Shown here piece by piece: positions 54,033-61,696 of a DNA stretch of 64,000 nt. The stretch covers positions 1-64,000 of the forward strand of contig CAZBKO010000001.1 of assembly GCA_964492545.1 (NCBI GenBank), written 5' to 3'. This DNA is from RGIG1934 sp964492545. GTDB taxonomy: Bacteria; Bacillota; Clostridia; Lachnospirales; Lachnospiraceae. The notes below the pieces were generated by a model that worked only from the letters and a program-made list of their open reading frames with translations, did no database searches and had not been told where the DNA came from. Each line of letters starts with the position of its first letter. Position 1 is the first letter of the stretch. Position numbers and translations under genes: made by a program.

Positions 54033-55589
54033 ATGGATAATAGCATTTTGGGCTTATGCATTGTAAGAAATGCAGATGATAAAAATGAAGAATATGTTCA
54101 GTATATAATTAGTGAGTTACAGAAGGTTTGTCAGAGAGTCGAGCTTGTAGATGAAAATGTTACATATGAGCAGGCTCTCGCCAATACAAGCATGGACGAA
54201 ATGGATTATGTTATAATAACTGATGCGGATGCATTTGGTCCTGTAACTTCATTGAATAATATAGTTGAAAAATGTAAGAGGGAGGCTATAAAGTGCTATA
54301 GCATTCCTCATTTTGTGATGTTAAAAAAAGGTGAGACCTTAAAGCTTTCAGAAAATGAATACGAACTTTATAATATTTATGAGGACATAGCGTACAATAA
54401 TCATATATTTATACCCAAGGCAGCATTTACAAACGAAAAGAAGAACGTGCTGAAATATAACAGTGGTGGTGATCTTAGAAAATGTATGGATTTTGTTTCA
54501 GCTAACCTAAGATACGATACAGATATGATTTATAGATATCTTGTTAAGCATTATAATTTAAATGATATCAAGGACAGCCTTAATCTTAATTATGTTTTGG
54601 CGGAAAACTATGAGCCGGCTGTTCATTCAGAAAAAAAAGTGGCGGCTGTCTCACATATGTATTATGAAGATTTGTTTGAGTATGATTTAAGATATCTGAG
54701 AAATCTTCCTGATAATGCAGATTTGTTTCTTACAACCGATTCAGCAGAGAAAAAGATGGCTTTGGAGAAAATGTTCAAGCCTGTATTTGGAGACAGAGTT
54801 TCGGTTATAATAGTAGAAAAACGTGGAAGAGAGTTGTCAGCTCTTCTCATAAGCTGTAAGGATATTCCTAAAAATTACGACTATTTTTGTTTTATACACG
54901 ATAAAAAGTCATCTCAGGTAGGGTTGGCAACAGTTGGTGCATCATTTAGAGATCTTTTGTGGGAAAATATGCTTTTTAACAAGAACTATGTGGAGCATAT
55001 ACTTAATACATTTGATGCAAATCCTTGGATTGGAATGCTAATTCCACCTAATGTGAGTCACGGAACATATTTTGGAACAAGTGCAGATTACTGGACAATA
55101 TGTTATAATCAGGTAATGAGAATAGCATCTAGACTAAATCTGACTGCAGATATCGATAGAGAGAAGCCACCAATTGCAATCGGCTCAGTATTCTGGTGCA
55201 AATCTGATGCAATAAAGCCTTTGATGGAAGAGGAATGGCAGTATGATGACTTTCCAAAGGAACCACTTCCGGATGATGGAAGCTTTAGTCATGCTCTTGA
55301 ACGTGTATTTCCGTATGTTGCGCAGTCTCAGGGATATTTATCCGCTATCGTGATGACAACTGAATATGCACAGACAGAAATATCTGATTACAGATATATG
55401 ATGACGGGAACAATCAAATCAATGATTGGGTTACCAATCGTGAAAATGACGGATTTCCATGAATTTTCGTCGACAACTCATGAAGTTACCAGATTAATTA
55501 ATGAAGGTGAGTTCGATGTTGGACTTAAGAGAACCATTAAGAATTTTATTAATAAACACACACCACTGAATATAGGAGGTAGAAAATAA
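54033..55589 (+). CDS. Rhamnan synthesis protein F family protein (RgpF-like)
   Basis: 518 residues, matching the RgpF family (PF05045) found in streptococcal rhamnose-glucose polysaccharide loci. Seen: KKVAAVSHMYYEDLFEYDLR, YLRNLPDNADLFLTTDSAEK, NYDYFCFIHDKKSSQVGLAT, GMLIPPNVSHGTYFGTSADY and PIAIGSVFWCKSDAIKPLM. The N-terminal 190 residues are less typical and may be a second domain. It is thought to act as a rhamnosyltransferase. It lies between the exporter and the rml genes, with 8 and 2 base gaps, so tightly co-translated. Confidence 0.85.
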   Translation: MDNSILGLCIVRNADDKNEEYVQYIISELQKVCQRVELVDENVTYEQALANTSMDEMDYVIITDADAFGPVTSLNNIVEKCKREAIKCYSIPHFVMLKKGETLKLSENEYELYNIYEDIAYNNHIFIPKAAFTNEKKNVLKYNSGGDLRKCMDFVSANLRYDTDMIYRYLVKHYNLNDIKDSLNLNYVLAENYEPAVHSEKKVAAVSHMYYEDLFEYDLRYLRNLPDNADLFLTTDSAEKKMALEKMFKPVFGDRVSVIIVEKRGRELSALLISCKDIPKNYDYFCFIHDKKSSQVGLATVGASFRDLLWENMLFNKNYVEHILNTFDANPWIGMLIPPNVSHGTYFGTSADYWTICYNQVMRIASRLNLTADIDREKPPIAIGSVFWCKSDAIKPLMEEEWQYDDFPKEPLPDDGSFSHALERVFPYVAQSQGYLSAIVMTTEYAQTEISDYRYMMTGTIKSMIGLPIVKMTDFHEFSSTTHEVTRLINEGEFDVGLKRTIKNFINKHTPLNIGGRK

Positions 55590-55591
55590 AT

Positions 55592-56455
55592 ATGAAAAAG
55601 TTACTTATCACAGGATGTAATGGTCAGTTGGGCAGGGAAATCAATAAAAAATATGCTGGAAGAGATGACATAGAGCTTGTTAATACAGACGTTGCAGAGC
55701 TTGACATTACAAATATCGATGAAGTTATTAAAATGATGGAAGAGGTTAAGCCATATGCAATTATTAACTGTGCAGCTCATACAGCAGTAGATAAATGCGA
55801 AGTTGATGGAGATAATGCATATAAGATTAATGCAATTGGACCTAGAAATTTAAGCATAGCAGCTACAAAGGTTGGCGCAAAGATGGTTCATGTATCGACA
55901 GATTATGTATTTGGCGGTGACGGAACACAGCCATACGTTGAATTTGACCAGACAAATCCACAGGGGATGTATGGTAAGACTAAGCTTGCAGGAGAGAAAT
56001 TCGTAGAGCAGTTTGCAGATAAATTCTTTATAATAAGAACCGCATGGCTGTATGGAGATGGAAAGAATTTTGTTAAGACAATGCTTAGAATAGCAGAGAA
56101 TAACGATACAGTTAAGGTTGTTGACGACCAGGTTGGTTCTCCAACAAGCACAGCAGTTCTTGCAGACATAATTGACGAACTTGTATGGACAGATAATTAT
56201 GGATTATTTCATGGTACCTGCGAAGGTGTATGCAGCTGGGCTGATTTTGCAGAGAAAATATTTAGACTTGCTGGCAAGGATACAAAGGTTATTCATGTAT
56301 CATCAGAAGAGTATGCGGCTATGTACCCTGATTCAGCAAAGAGACCTGCGTATTCAGTTCTTGACAATTATATGCTGAAGCTTACAACAAATCATATGGC
56401 AGCTGATTGGAAGGATGCCATTAAAGTATATATGAAAGATTTATTAGATGCATAA
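55592..56455 (+). CDS. rfbD: dTDP-4-dehydrorhamnose reductase
   Basis: Last step of dTDP-L-rhamnose synthesis (NADPH reduction). The cofactor loop is LLITGCNGQLGREIN; DITNIDEVIKMMEEVKPYAI and INCAAHTAVDKCEVDGDNAY are typical; STDYVFGGDGTQPYVEFD and GMYGKTKLAGEKFVEQF contain the catalytic Tyr/Lys (YGKTK). 287 residues. AGGAGG lies before the ATG within the preceding gene's end. Confidence 0.96.
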   Translation: MKKLLITGCNGQLGREINKKYAGRDDIELVNTDVAELDITNIDEVIKMMEEVKPYAIINCAAHTAVDKCEVDGDNAYKINAIGPRNLSIAATKVGAKMVHVSTDYVFGGDGTQPYVEFDQTNPQGMYGKTKLAGEKFVEQFADKFFIIRTAWLYGDGKNFVKTMLRIAENNDTVKVVDDQVGSPTSTAVLADIIDELVWTDNYGLFHGTCEGVCSWADFAEKIFRLAGKDTKVIHVSSEEYAAMYPDSAKRPAYSVLDNYMLKLTTNHMAADWKDAIKVYMKDLLDA

Positions 56456-56462
56456 AAAACAT

Positions 56463-56492
56463 TTGACATTATATGATACTTTGATTTATGAT
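56463..56492 (+). promoter_or_regulatory. Promoter before rmlB
   Basis: TTGACA (56463-56468), 18 bases, TATGAT (56487-56492), 40 bases before the ATG behind GGAGG. It suggests that the rhamnose genes can be expressed apart from the export module. Confidence 0.7.
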
Positions 56493-56531
56493 ACTTTTAT
56501 ATAATAACATATTCAATTTTTGGAGGTAATA

Positions 56532-57608
56532 ATGAGAACTTATTTAGTAACAGGTGGAGCCGGTTTTATCGGATCTAACTACATTCATTACATGTTTAAG
56601 AAATATAACAATGAGATTAGAATAATTAACGTAGACTCACTCACATATGCAGGTAATCTTGAGAATCTTAAGGAAGTTGAAGACAGAGATAATTACATAT
56701 TTGTTAAGGCTGATATATGTGACAAGGATGCAATTGCAAGAGTTTTTGCAGAAAATGATATTGACCGCGTAGTTCACTTTGCAGCAGAGAGTCACGTTGA
56801 CAGAAGTATTAAGAACCCGGAAGTATTTGTTAAGACTAACGTTCTTGGTACAGCCGTAATGCTTAATTGCGCTAAGAATGCATGGGAATTACCAGATGGT
56901 ACATTTAAGGAGGACAAGAAGTTCCTTCATGTTTCTACTGATGAAGTATATGGTTCCCTTGAAGATGGTGACACATATTTCTATGAGACAACACCGATTG
57001 ATCCTCATAGCCCATATTCAGCAAGTAAGGCTTCTTCAGATATGTTAGTTAAGGCTTATATTGATACTTATCATTTCCCAGCTAACATCACTAACTGCAG
57101 TAACAATTATGGACCATTCCAGTTTCCGGAAAAGCTTATTCCACTCATTATCAATAATGCTCTTCAGGGCAAGAAGCTCCCAGTATACGGAGATGGTAAG
57201 AATGTAAGAGACTGGTTATATGTTGAAGACCATGCTAAGGCAATTGATATGGTTCAGGAACAGGGAAGAATCGGCGAGAGATACAATATTGGTGGACATA
57301 ATGAGAAGCAGAATATCGAGATAATCAATATAATTATTGAGACACTTCAGGAAATGCTTCCAGATAATGATCCAAGAAAAGCACTTGTAAGTACTGACCT
57401 TATTACTTATGTAGAAGATAGAAAAGGTCATGACAGAAGATACGCCATTGCTCCTGACAAGATTAAGGAAGAAATCGGTTGGTATCCTGAGACAATGTTC
57501 AAGGATGGAATCAAGCTTACAATCAAGTGGTTCTTTGAAAATGAAGATTGGATGAAGAATGTTACAAGTGGAGATTATCAGAAATATTATGCAGAGATGT
57601 ATAAATAA
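56532..57608 (+). CDS. rfbB: dTDP-glucose 4,6-dehydratase
   Basis: SDR-fold enzyme, second step of dTDP-rhamnose synthesis. NAD loop LVTGGAGFIGSNYIHYMF, HFAAESHVDRSIKNPEVFV, FLHVSTDEVYGSLEDGDTYF and the catalytic YSASKASSDMLVKAY; then TNCSNNYGPFQFPEKLIPL and VRDWLYVEDHAKAIDM. 358 residues. ATG 56532 is set by GGAGG; four residues upstream would overlap the ribosome site. Confidence 0.97.
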   Translation: MRTYLVTGGAGFIGSNYIHYMFKKYNNEIRIINVDSLTYAGNLENLKEVEDRDNYIFVKADICDKDAIARVFAENDIDRVVHFAAESHVDRSIKNPEVFVKTNVLGTAVMLNCAKNAWELPDGTFKEDKKFLHVSTDEVYGSLEDGDTYFYETTPIDPHSPYSASKASSDMLVKAYIDTYHFPANITNCSNNYGPFQFPEKLIPLIINNALQGKKLPVYGDGKNVRDWLYVEDHAKAIDMVQEQGRIGERYNIGGHNEKQNIEIINIIIETLQEMLPDNDPRKALVSTDLITYVEDRKGHDRRYAIAPDKIKEEIGWYPETMFKDGIKLTIKWFFENEDWMKNVTSGDYQKYYAEMYK

Positions 57609-57627
57609 ATTTTATAGCTTATAATGT

Positions 57628-57659
57628 AATGGGAACATGCCATATGACGTGTTCCCATT
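57628..57659 (+). terminator. Intercistronic hairpin between rmlB and rmlA
   Basis: AATGGGAACA (57628-57637) pairs with TGTTCCCATT (57650-57659), an uninterrupted 10-bp stem. No clear T run follows; it may be a weak terminator or an RNA-stability element. Confidence 0.55.
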
Positions 57660-57707
57660 CAGTATGAATTAAACCATGTGCAGGGAATGTACAGGAATGG
57701 AGGACAC

Positions 57708-58577
57708 ATGAAAGGTATTATTTTAGCAGGCGGTTCAGGAACACGTCTTTATCCATTAACAAAGGCTGTATCTAAGCAGATTATGCCGGTATATGACAAA
57801 CCAATGATTTATTACCCATTATCTACACTTATGTTAGCAGGAATTAACGAAGTTCTTATTATTTCAACACCTAGAGATCTTCCAGTATTCGAGGAACTAT
57901 TAGGTGATGGAACACAGCTTGGAATGAAATTTGAATATGCAGTACAGGAAGAGCCAAGAGGACTTGCAGATGCATTTATTATTGGTGAGAAATTTATTGG
58001 CAAGGACAGCGTAGCTCTTGTTCTTGGAGATAATATTTTCTATGGTCAGAGTTTTTCAAAGGTTCTTAAGAATGCCGCTACAAGAGAAAAGGGTGCTACT
58101 ATTTTTGGATATTATGTTAAGGATCCAAGAGAATATGGTGTTGTTGAATTCGATGAAAATGGCAAGGCACTTTCAATTGAGGAGAAGCCGGCAGAACCGA
58201 AATCAAATTATGCAGTACCAGGATTATATTTCTATGATAATGATGTAGTTGAAATAGCTAAAAATGTTAAACCTTCAGCAAGAGGCGAAATTGAAATAAC
58301 TTCTGTTAATAATGAGTACCTTAAGAGAGGAACTCTTATGGTTGAGACTCTTGGACGTGGATTTGCGTGGCTTGATACAGGTAATCATGATATGCTTCTT
58401 GATGCAGCTGATTTCGTTGCAGCGTTTCAGAAGAGACAGGGACTGTATATTTCATGTATAGAAGAAATTGCGTACAAGAGAGGCTTCATTAGTAAAGAAC
58501 AGTTGTTAAAGCTTGCGGAGCCACTGATGAAGACTGCTTATGGACAGTATTTGGTGGATGTTGCCAATGGGCTGTAA
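57708..58577 (+). CDS. rfbA: Glucose-1-phosphate thymidylyltransferase
   Basis: First step of dTDP-rhamnose synthesis, glucose-1-phosphate plus d[23 protein letters not shown] is the nucleotidyltransferase signature; [40 protein letters not shown] and [17 protein letters not shown] follow. [17 protein letters not shown] is near the allosteric end. 289 residues from ATG 57708, preceded by TGGAGG; the open frame upstream is leader. Confidence 0.97.
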   Translation: MKGIILAGGSGTRLYPLTKAVSKQIMPVYDKPMIYYPLSTLMLAGINEVLIISTPRDLPVFEELLGDGTQLGMKFEYAVQEEPRGLADAFIIGEKFIGKDSVALVLGDNIFYGQSFSKVLKNAATREKGATIFGYYVKDPREYGVVEFDENGKALSIEEKPAEPKSNYAVPGLYFYDNDVVEIAKNVKPSARGEIEITSVNNEYLKRGTLMVETLGRGFAWLDTGNHDMLLDAADFVAAFQKRQGLYISCIEEIAYKRGFISKEQLLKLAEPLMKTAYGQYLVDVANGL

Positions 58578-58610
58578 TTTTACTATGATTTTGTCTTTAT
58601 TCCTTCATTA

Positions 58611-58725
58611 ATATTTGCTAAGAATTCTGATGTTCCTGCTCCTGCATGAAATCGCAAAACTCGCATTTCATGCTCAGACAAGCGATTTCTGAGCAGGGCA
58701 GGACATCTTGAATTCAAGCAAATAT
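58611..58725. repeat. Long inverted-repeat element between rmlA and rmlC
   Basis: The outer arms ATATTTGCTaaGAATTC (58611-58627) and GAATTCaAGCAAATAT (58709-58725) pair, extended inward by GATGTTCCTG with its partner in GGGCAGGACATC. An inner stem GCATGAAAT pairs with ATTTCATGC around a CGC-rich loop. The 115-bp unit is MITE-like in form. There is no T run, so it is not a normal terminator. Confidence 0.6.
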
Positions 58726-58939
58726 GGAATTCGTCATATAGACAAAATAATTAGTAAAATTACAGTCGGGTGTGTAAGTTACTTTATAGGTAGAGTTATT
58801 GTAGTGCTCGTTCAATCTCCCAAAGGAGATGCCACTTCTCCTCAACTCGCCAAGAGCATGCCGGTGGTTGGAGTGACTATAACGTATTCAGTGAGAACAG
58901 ATATTTGAGAATTAAATTTTATTAAAGGAGATTAAAAAA
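58726..58939. other. Intergenic remainder before rmlC
   Basis: No confident gene. A 66-codon frame (58708-58908) lacks a ribosome site and a recognisable product. The text GGGTGTGTAAGTTACTTTAT at 58769-58788 may be part of a decayed mobile element end, but this is unproven. A strong ribosome site AAAGGAG precedes rmlC. Confidence 0.35.
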
Positions 58940-59503
58940 ATGGGTAAGATTACAGTTGAGACATGTGATATTGAAGGCTTGAAGGTTATTACTCCTTCAG
59001 TTTTTGGAGATGAGAGAGGCTATTTTATGGAGACTTATAATTTTAATGATTATAAGGCTGCAGGTATTGATATGGAGTTTGTTCAGGATAATCAGTCTAG
59101 TTCTAAGAAGGGTGTTCTTCGTGGACTTCATTTTCAGATTAATTTTCCACAGGATAAATTAGTTAGAGTTGTTAGTGGAGAGGTTTTTGATGTTGCTGTT
59201 GATTTACGAGAGGGTTCAAAGACTTTTGGTCAGTGGTATGGAGTTCTTTTATCAGCAGAGAATAAGAAGCAGTTTTTTATTCCAAAGAATTTTGCTCATG
59301 GATTTGTAGTTTTATCTGATTCAGCAGAGTTTGCATATAAGTGCACAGATTTTTATCATCCAAATGATGAGGGTGGTCTTGCTTGGAATGATCCTGATAT
59401 AGGTGTTGAATGGCCAATACCTGAGAATATGGAGCTTACTATTTCTGATAAGGATCAGAAATGGAGTGGAATCAAGGAATTTGTAGCTAACAAAAATAAA
59501 TAG
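58940..59503 (+). CDS. rfbC: dTDP-4-dehydrorhamnose 3,5-epimerase
   Basis: Third step of dTDP-rhamnose synthesis, cupin fold, 187 residues. Seen: GLKVITPSVFGDERGYFMET, FVQDNQSSSKKGVLRGLHFQ with the catalytic His, LVRVVSGEVFDVAVDLREGS and FIPKNFAHGFVVLSD. Base use differs a little from the preceding genes (more T in third positions), and a 360-bp gap with an inverted-repeat element separates it from rmlA. AAAGGAG lies upstream of the ATG. Confidence 0.96.
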   Translation: MGKITVETCDIEGLKVITPSVFGDERGYFMETYNFNDYKAAGIDMEFVQDNQSSSKKGVLRGLHFQINFPQDKLVRVVSGEVFDVAVDLREGSKTFGQWYGVLLSAENKKQFFIPKNFAHGFVVLSDSAEFAYKCTDFYHPNDEGGLAWNDPDIGVEWPIPENMELTISDKDQKWSGIKEFVANKNK

Positions 59504-59531
59504 TCCGCTCGATAGCGTCCATTACACATAA

Positions 59532-59636
59532 CTATTTGTGAAGGAGCATCACAAATAGTCTTGATGGCAAAAGAAAAATCGCCTGCGCGAATTTTTCTTA
59601 GCCACGTCGCATAAATGCTCCGGAATGAGGAATAAT
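59532..59636 (+). repeat. Dispersed leader element, copy C (glycosyltransferase 5' region)
   Basis: P1: CTATTTGTG (59532-59540), loop with GGAGCAT (59543-59549), CACAAATAG (59550-59558). P2: 59566-59603, arms GGCAAAAGAAAAATCGC and GCGAATTTTTCTTAGCC. CGTCGCA follows, then ATGCTCC (59615-59621), ribosome site GAGG (59627-59630) and GTG start 59637. The P2 arms carry paired changes relative to copies A and B. Confidence 0.8.
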
Positions 59637-60620
59637 GTGGATAAAGTAACAGTAATTATACCAAATTATAATGGAAAAAAATTTTTAAAGCCATGTATTG
59701 ATTCGCTGAGCAATCAGACCTTTGATGAATTCAAGACGGTTGTTATTGATAATGCATCAACTGATGGAAGCCTTGAGCTTTTGAGAGAGAATTATTCATG
59801 GGTTGAAGTTGTAGAGATGGATAAAAACTATGGTTTTACCGGTGCAGTCAATGAAGGCATAAGACTTACAACTACAGAATATGTGCTGCTTCTTAATAAT
59901 GATACTGAAGTTGAACCTGGATTTGTTGAAGCATTGTATAAATGTATAGACAAATCGGACAGGATTTTTTCATGTAGCAGTAAAATGATTAATTATTATG
60001 ATAGAAGCATTATGGATGATGGTGGAGATTTGTATACAGTTGTTGGCTGGCAGGTGCAAAGAGGTGTTGGACAAAGCATTGATAACTATACAAGAAATTG
60101 TGATGTTTTTACAGCATGTGCAGGGGCAGCCATATATAGAAAATCTGTGTTTGACGAAATCGGGGTGTTCGATAATATGCATTTTGCATATCTTGAGGAC
60201 ATTGATGTGGGATATAGAGCCAGAATTCATGGATATAGAAATGTATTCTGTGCAGATGCAGTAGTTTATCATATGGGTAGTGCAACAAGTGGTACAGGAT
60301 ATTCAGATTTTAAGGTAAAACTATCAGCAAGAAATGGTATATATATGATTACAAAAAATATGCCAACTCTTCAGCTTGGAATAAATTTCTTTCCATTACT
60401 TGCAGGATACGTTGTTAAGTATATGTATTTTGTGAAAATGGGATTTGAAAAAGCCTATTTAGATGGAATAAAGGAAGGGCTAAAAACATCATACAAATGC
60501 AAAAAGGTCCAGTATGAATCAAAGAATTTTTGGAACTATGTGAAAATAGAGTTTGATTTGATTAAGAATACATTTATATATCTTAAAGAATATGCTCTTT
60601 TAAAAAGGGACAGAAAATGA
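59637..60620 (+). CDS. Family 2 glycosyltransferase (rhamnosyltransferase WbbL-like)
   Basis: Inverting GT-A glycosyltransferase, about 327 residues. DKVTVIIPNYNGKKFLKPCI, VIDNASTDGSLELLRENYSW, the metal site LLLNNDTEVEPGF and the acceptor-side EDIDVGYRARIHGYRNVFCA are typical of WbbL. Candidate role: adding rhamnose to the lipid-linked polymer primer. The start is GTG 59637, six bases after the GAGG of the leader element; an ATG at 59625 lies inside the element. The C-terminal part (about 235-290) holds a hydrophobic stretch, perhaps a membrane attachment. Confidence 0.85.
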   Translation: MDKVTVIIPNYNGKKFLKPCIDSLSNQTFDEFKTVVIDNASTDGSLELLRENYSWVEVVEMDKNYGFTGAVNEGIRLTTTEYVLLLNNDTEVEPGFVEALYKCIDKSDRIFSCSSKMINYYDRSIMDDGGDLYTVVGWQVQRGVGQSIDNYTRNCDVFTACAGAAIYRKSVFDEIGVFDNMHFAYLEDIDVGYRARIHGYRNVFCADAVVYHMGSATSGTGYSDFKVKLSARNGIYMITKNMPTLQLGINFFPLLAGYVVKYMYFVKMGFEKAYLDGIKEGLKTSYKCKKVQYESKNFWNYVKIEFDLIKNTFIYLKEYALLKRDRK

Positions 60621-60633
60621 TATAATATATATA

Positions 60634-60695
60634 CTAATCCCCATTCTGGAGCGTCTTGTTTTCGATGGGGCGAAGTAAAATTATTTTACTGCGAC
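60634..60695 (-). repeat. Dispersed leader element, inverted degenerate copy E
   Basis: On the minus strand: GTCGC, a P2-like stem AGTAAAAT-a-ATTTTACT, CGCC, then GACGCTCCAGAATGGGGATT, closely like the 3' end of copy A. P1 is absent. It points away from the following gene, so it cannot serve as its leader, and shows that the element can insert in either orientation. Confidence 0.55.
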
Positions 60696-60709
60696 AGGAG
60701 GAAATTTAG

Positions 60710-60874
60710 ATGGAAGATTTTTTAGCTGAATTTGATTTTGCATCTGTGCTCGAAGAACTTAATAAGAGCAATGCAGATAAAGACATATCTAAGATTAATG
60801 AACGTATGAACGAGGAGATGGAAGCATCTAACAGAAGGGTTGAGGAGTATATTCTTAAGCATGTTGAAGAATAG
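60710..60874 (+). CDS. Small acidic helical protein, 54 residues
   Basis: A short gene with a strong ribosome site (ACAGGAGGAAATTTAG before ATG 60710). The product MEDFLAEFDFASVLEELNKS then NADKDISKINERMNEEMEAS and a Glu/Lys-rich end is highly charged, probably a helical or coiled-coil cytosolic protein. No family recognised. The next gene, a lipoprotein, follows after 71 bases, and the two may share a transcript. Confidence 0.5.
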   Translation: MEDFLAEFDFASVLEELNKSNADKDISKINERMNEEMEASNRRVEEYILKHVEE

Positions 60875-60892
60875 TCAGCAATAACGAGAGAA

Positions 60893-60945
60893 TGCATTTT
60901 GCGATTCTTTTCACAACATTGAAGGTGCTCCAGAATGGAGGACAT
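60893..60945 (+). promoter_or_regulatory. Variant switch-like leader before the lipoprotein gene
   Basis: A weak hairpin (GAGAAT with ATTCTTTTC) is followed by GTGCTCCAGAATGGAG: CTCC (60928-60931) can pair with the ribosome site GGAG (60937-60940) across AGAAT. The wording matches the 3' end of copy A, so it may be a decayed copy. Confidence 0.45.
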
Positions 60946-61554
60946 ATGTTAAGAGTAATTATTGTAGTGTTATCTGCTGTTTTGTTGTCAGGATGTGCGT
61001 GCTCTATGTCGTGTAAGAAGCCTACAGAATCTCAGCAGACCGTAACAGATTCTAACGCTAATTCAGATTCAGACAATTTGCAAAATAGTGATGAGACAGA
61101 TACAGCAACAATAGCACCAGAGGAGACAACAACTGAGCTTGAGCCAAATACCTATCCTGAGACATTAAGTGATGACGAATTGTCGGGTCCGGTAAACGAA
61201 GTAGCTTATGATAACATACAGGTAAAGATGAATAAGGACAAATATTCTATATATGACAGACAGATTAGCTGTACCATATCTGATGGAAATGCAGGTAAAG
61301 CTTTTTATTACCACCATTATCCATTGGTAGAATATAAGGATGGAGATAATTGGGTTAGATTATCCTACTATCCACCTGAATCAGATTATGAGATACAATG
61401 GTTCCAGTGCTATGATGAAACAGACAAAAACAAAAAGAACTCAACAGTAGTATCATTCTTTCCTGAATATATGGAAGAAGATTTTGTTGTGGGACAATAC
61501 AGATTAATTATTTTCATTGGACCGAATACATATTATGCTGAGTTTGAAGCGTAA
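60946..61554 (+). CDS. Lipoprotein with Ig-like C-terminal domain
   Basis: Membrane-anchored exported protein, about 202 residues. The lipobox is VVLSAVLLSGC (Cys about residue 17), then a Ser/Thr/Asp-rich linker (to about 75) and a beta-rich domain (VKMNKDKYSIYDRQISCTIS, YPLVEYKDGDNWVRLSYYPP, GQYRLIIFIGPNTYYAEFEA) resembling Big_8-type Ig-like domains of the immunoglobulin-like fold. Function unknown. The start ATG 60946 lies behind TGGAGG; the frame open upstream starts in the leader. Confidence 0.7.
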   Translation: MLRVIIVVLSAVLLSGCACSMSCKKPTESQQTVTDSNANSDSDNLQNSDETDTATIAPEETTTELEPNTYPETLSDDELSGPVNEVAYDNIQVKMNKDKYSIYDRQISCTISDGNAGKAFYYHHYPLVEYKDGDNWVRLSYYPPESDYEIQWFQCYDETDKNKKNSTVVSFFPEYMEEDFVVGQYRLIIFIGPNTYYAEFEA

Positions 61555-61615
61555 TAAGTGCTTGGTGTATGAAGCGTAGAATTAAGTGATAGAATCAATT
61601 TACATTCAATAGAAT

Positions 61616-61664
61616 AAGAAGAACTGCGACATTTGACATATTGTTAAATATCGCAGTTCTTTTT
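61616..61664. terminator. Terminator between the lipoprotein and the DUF885 gene
   Basis: AAGAACTGCGA (ending 61629) pairs with TCGCAGTTCTTTTT (61651-61664). It can end both convergent transcripts. Confidence 0.85.
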
Positions 61665-61696
61665 GCATAATAGTTAATTAAATAAATGTAATGACT

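Noticed and set aside
59998..60264. Alternative plus-strand frame in the glycosyltransferase
   Set aside because: Lies fully inside a frame with strong GT2 motifs.
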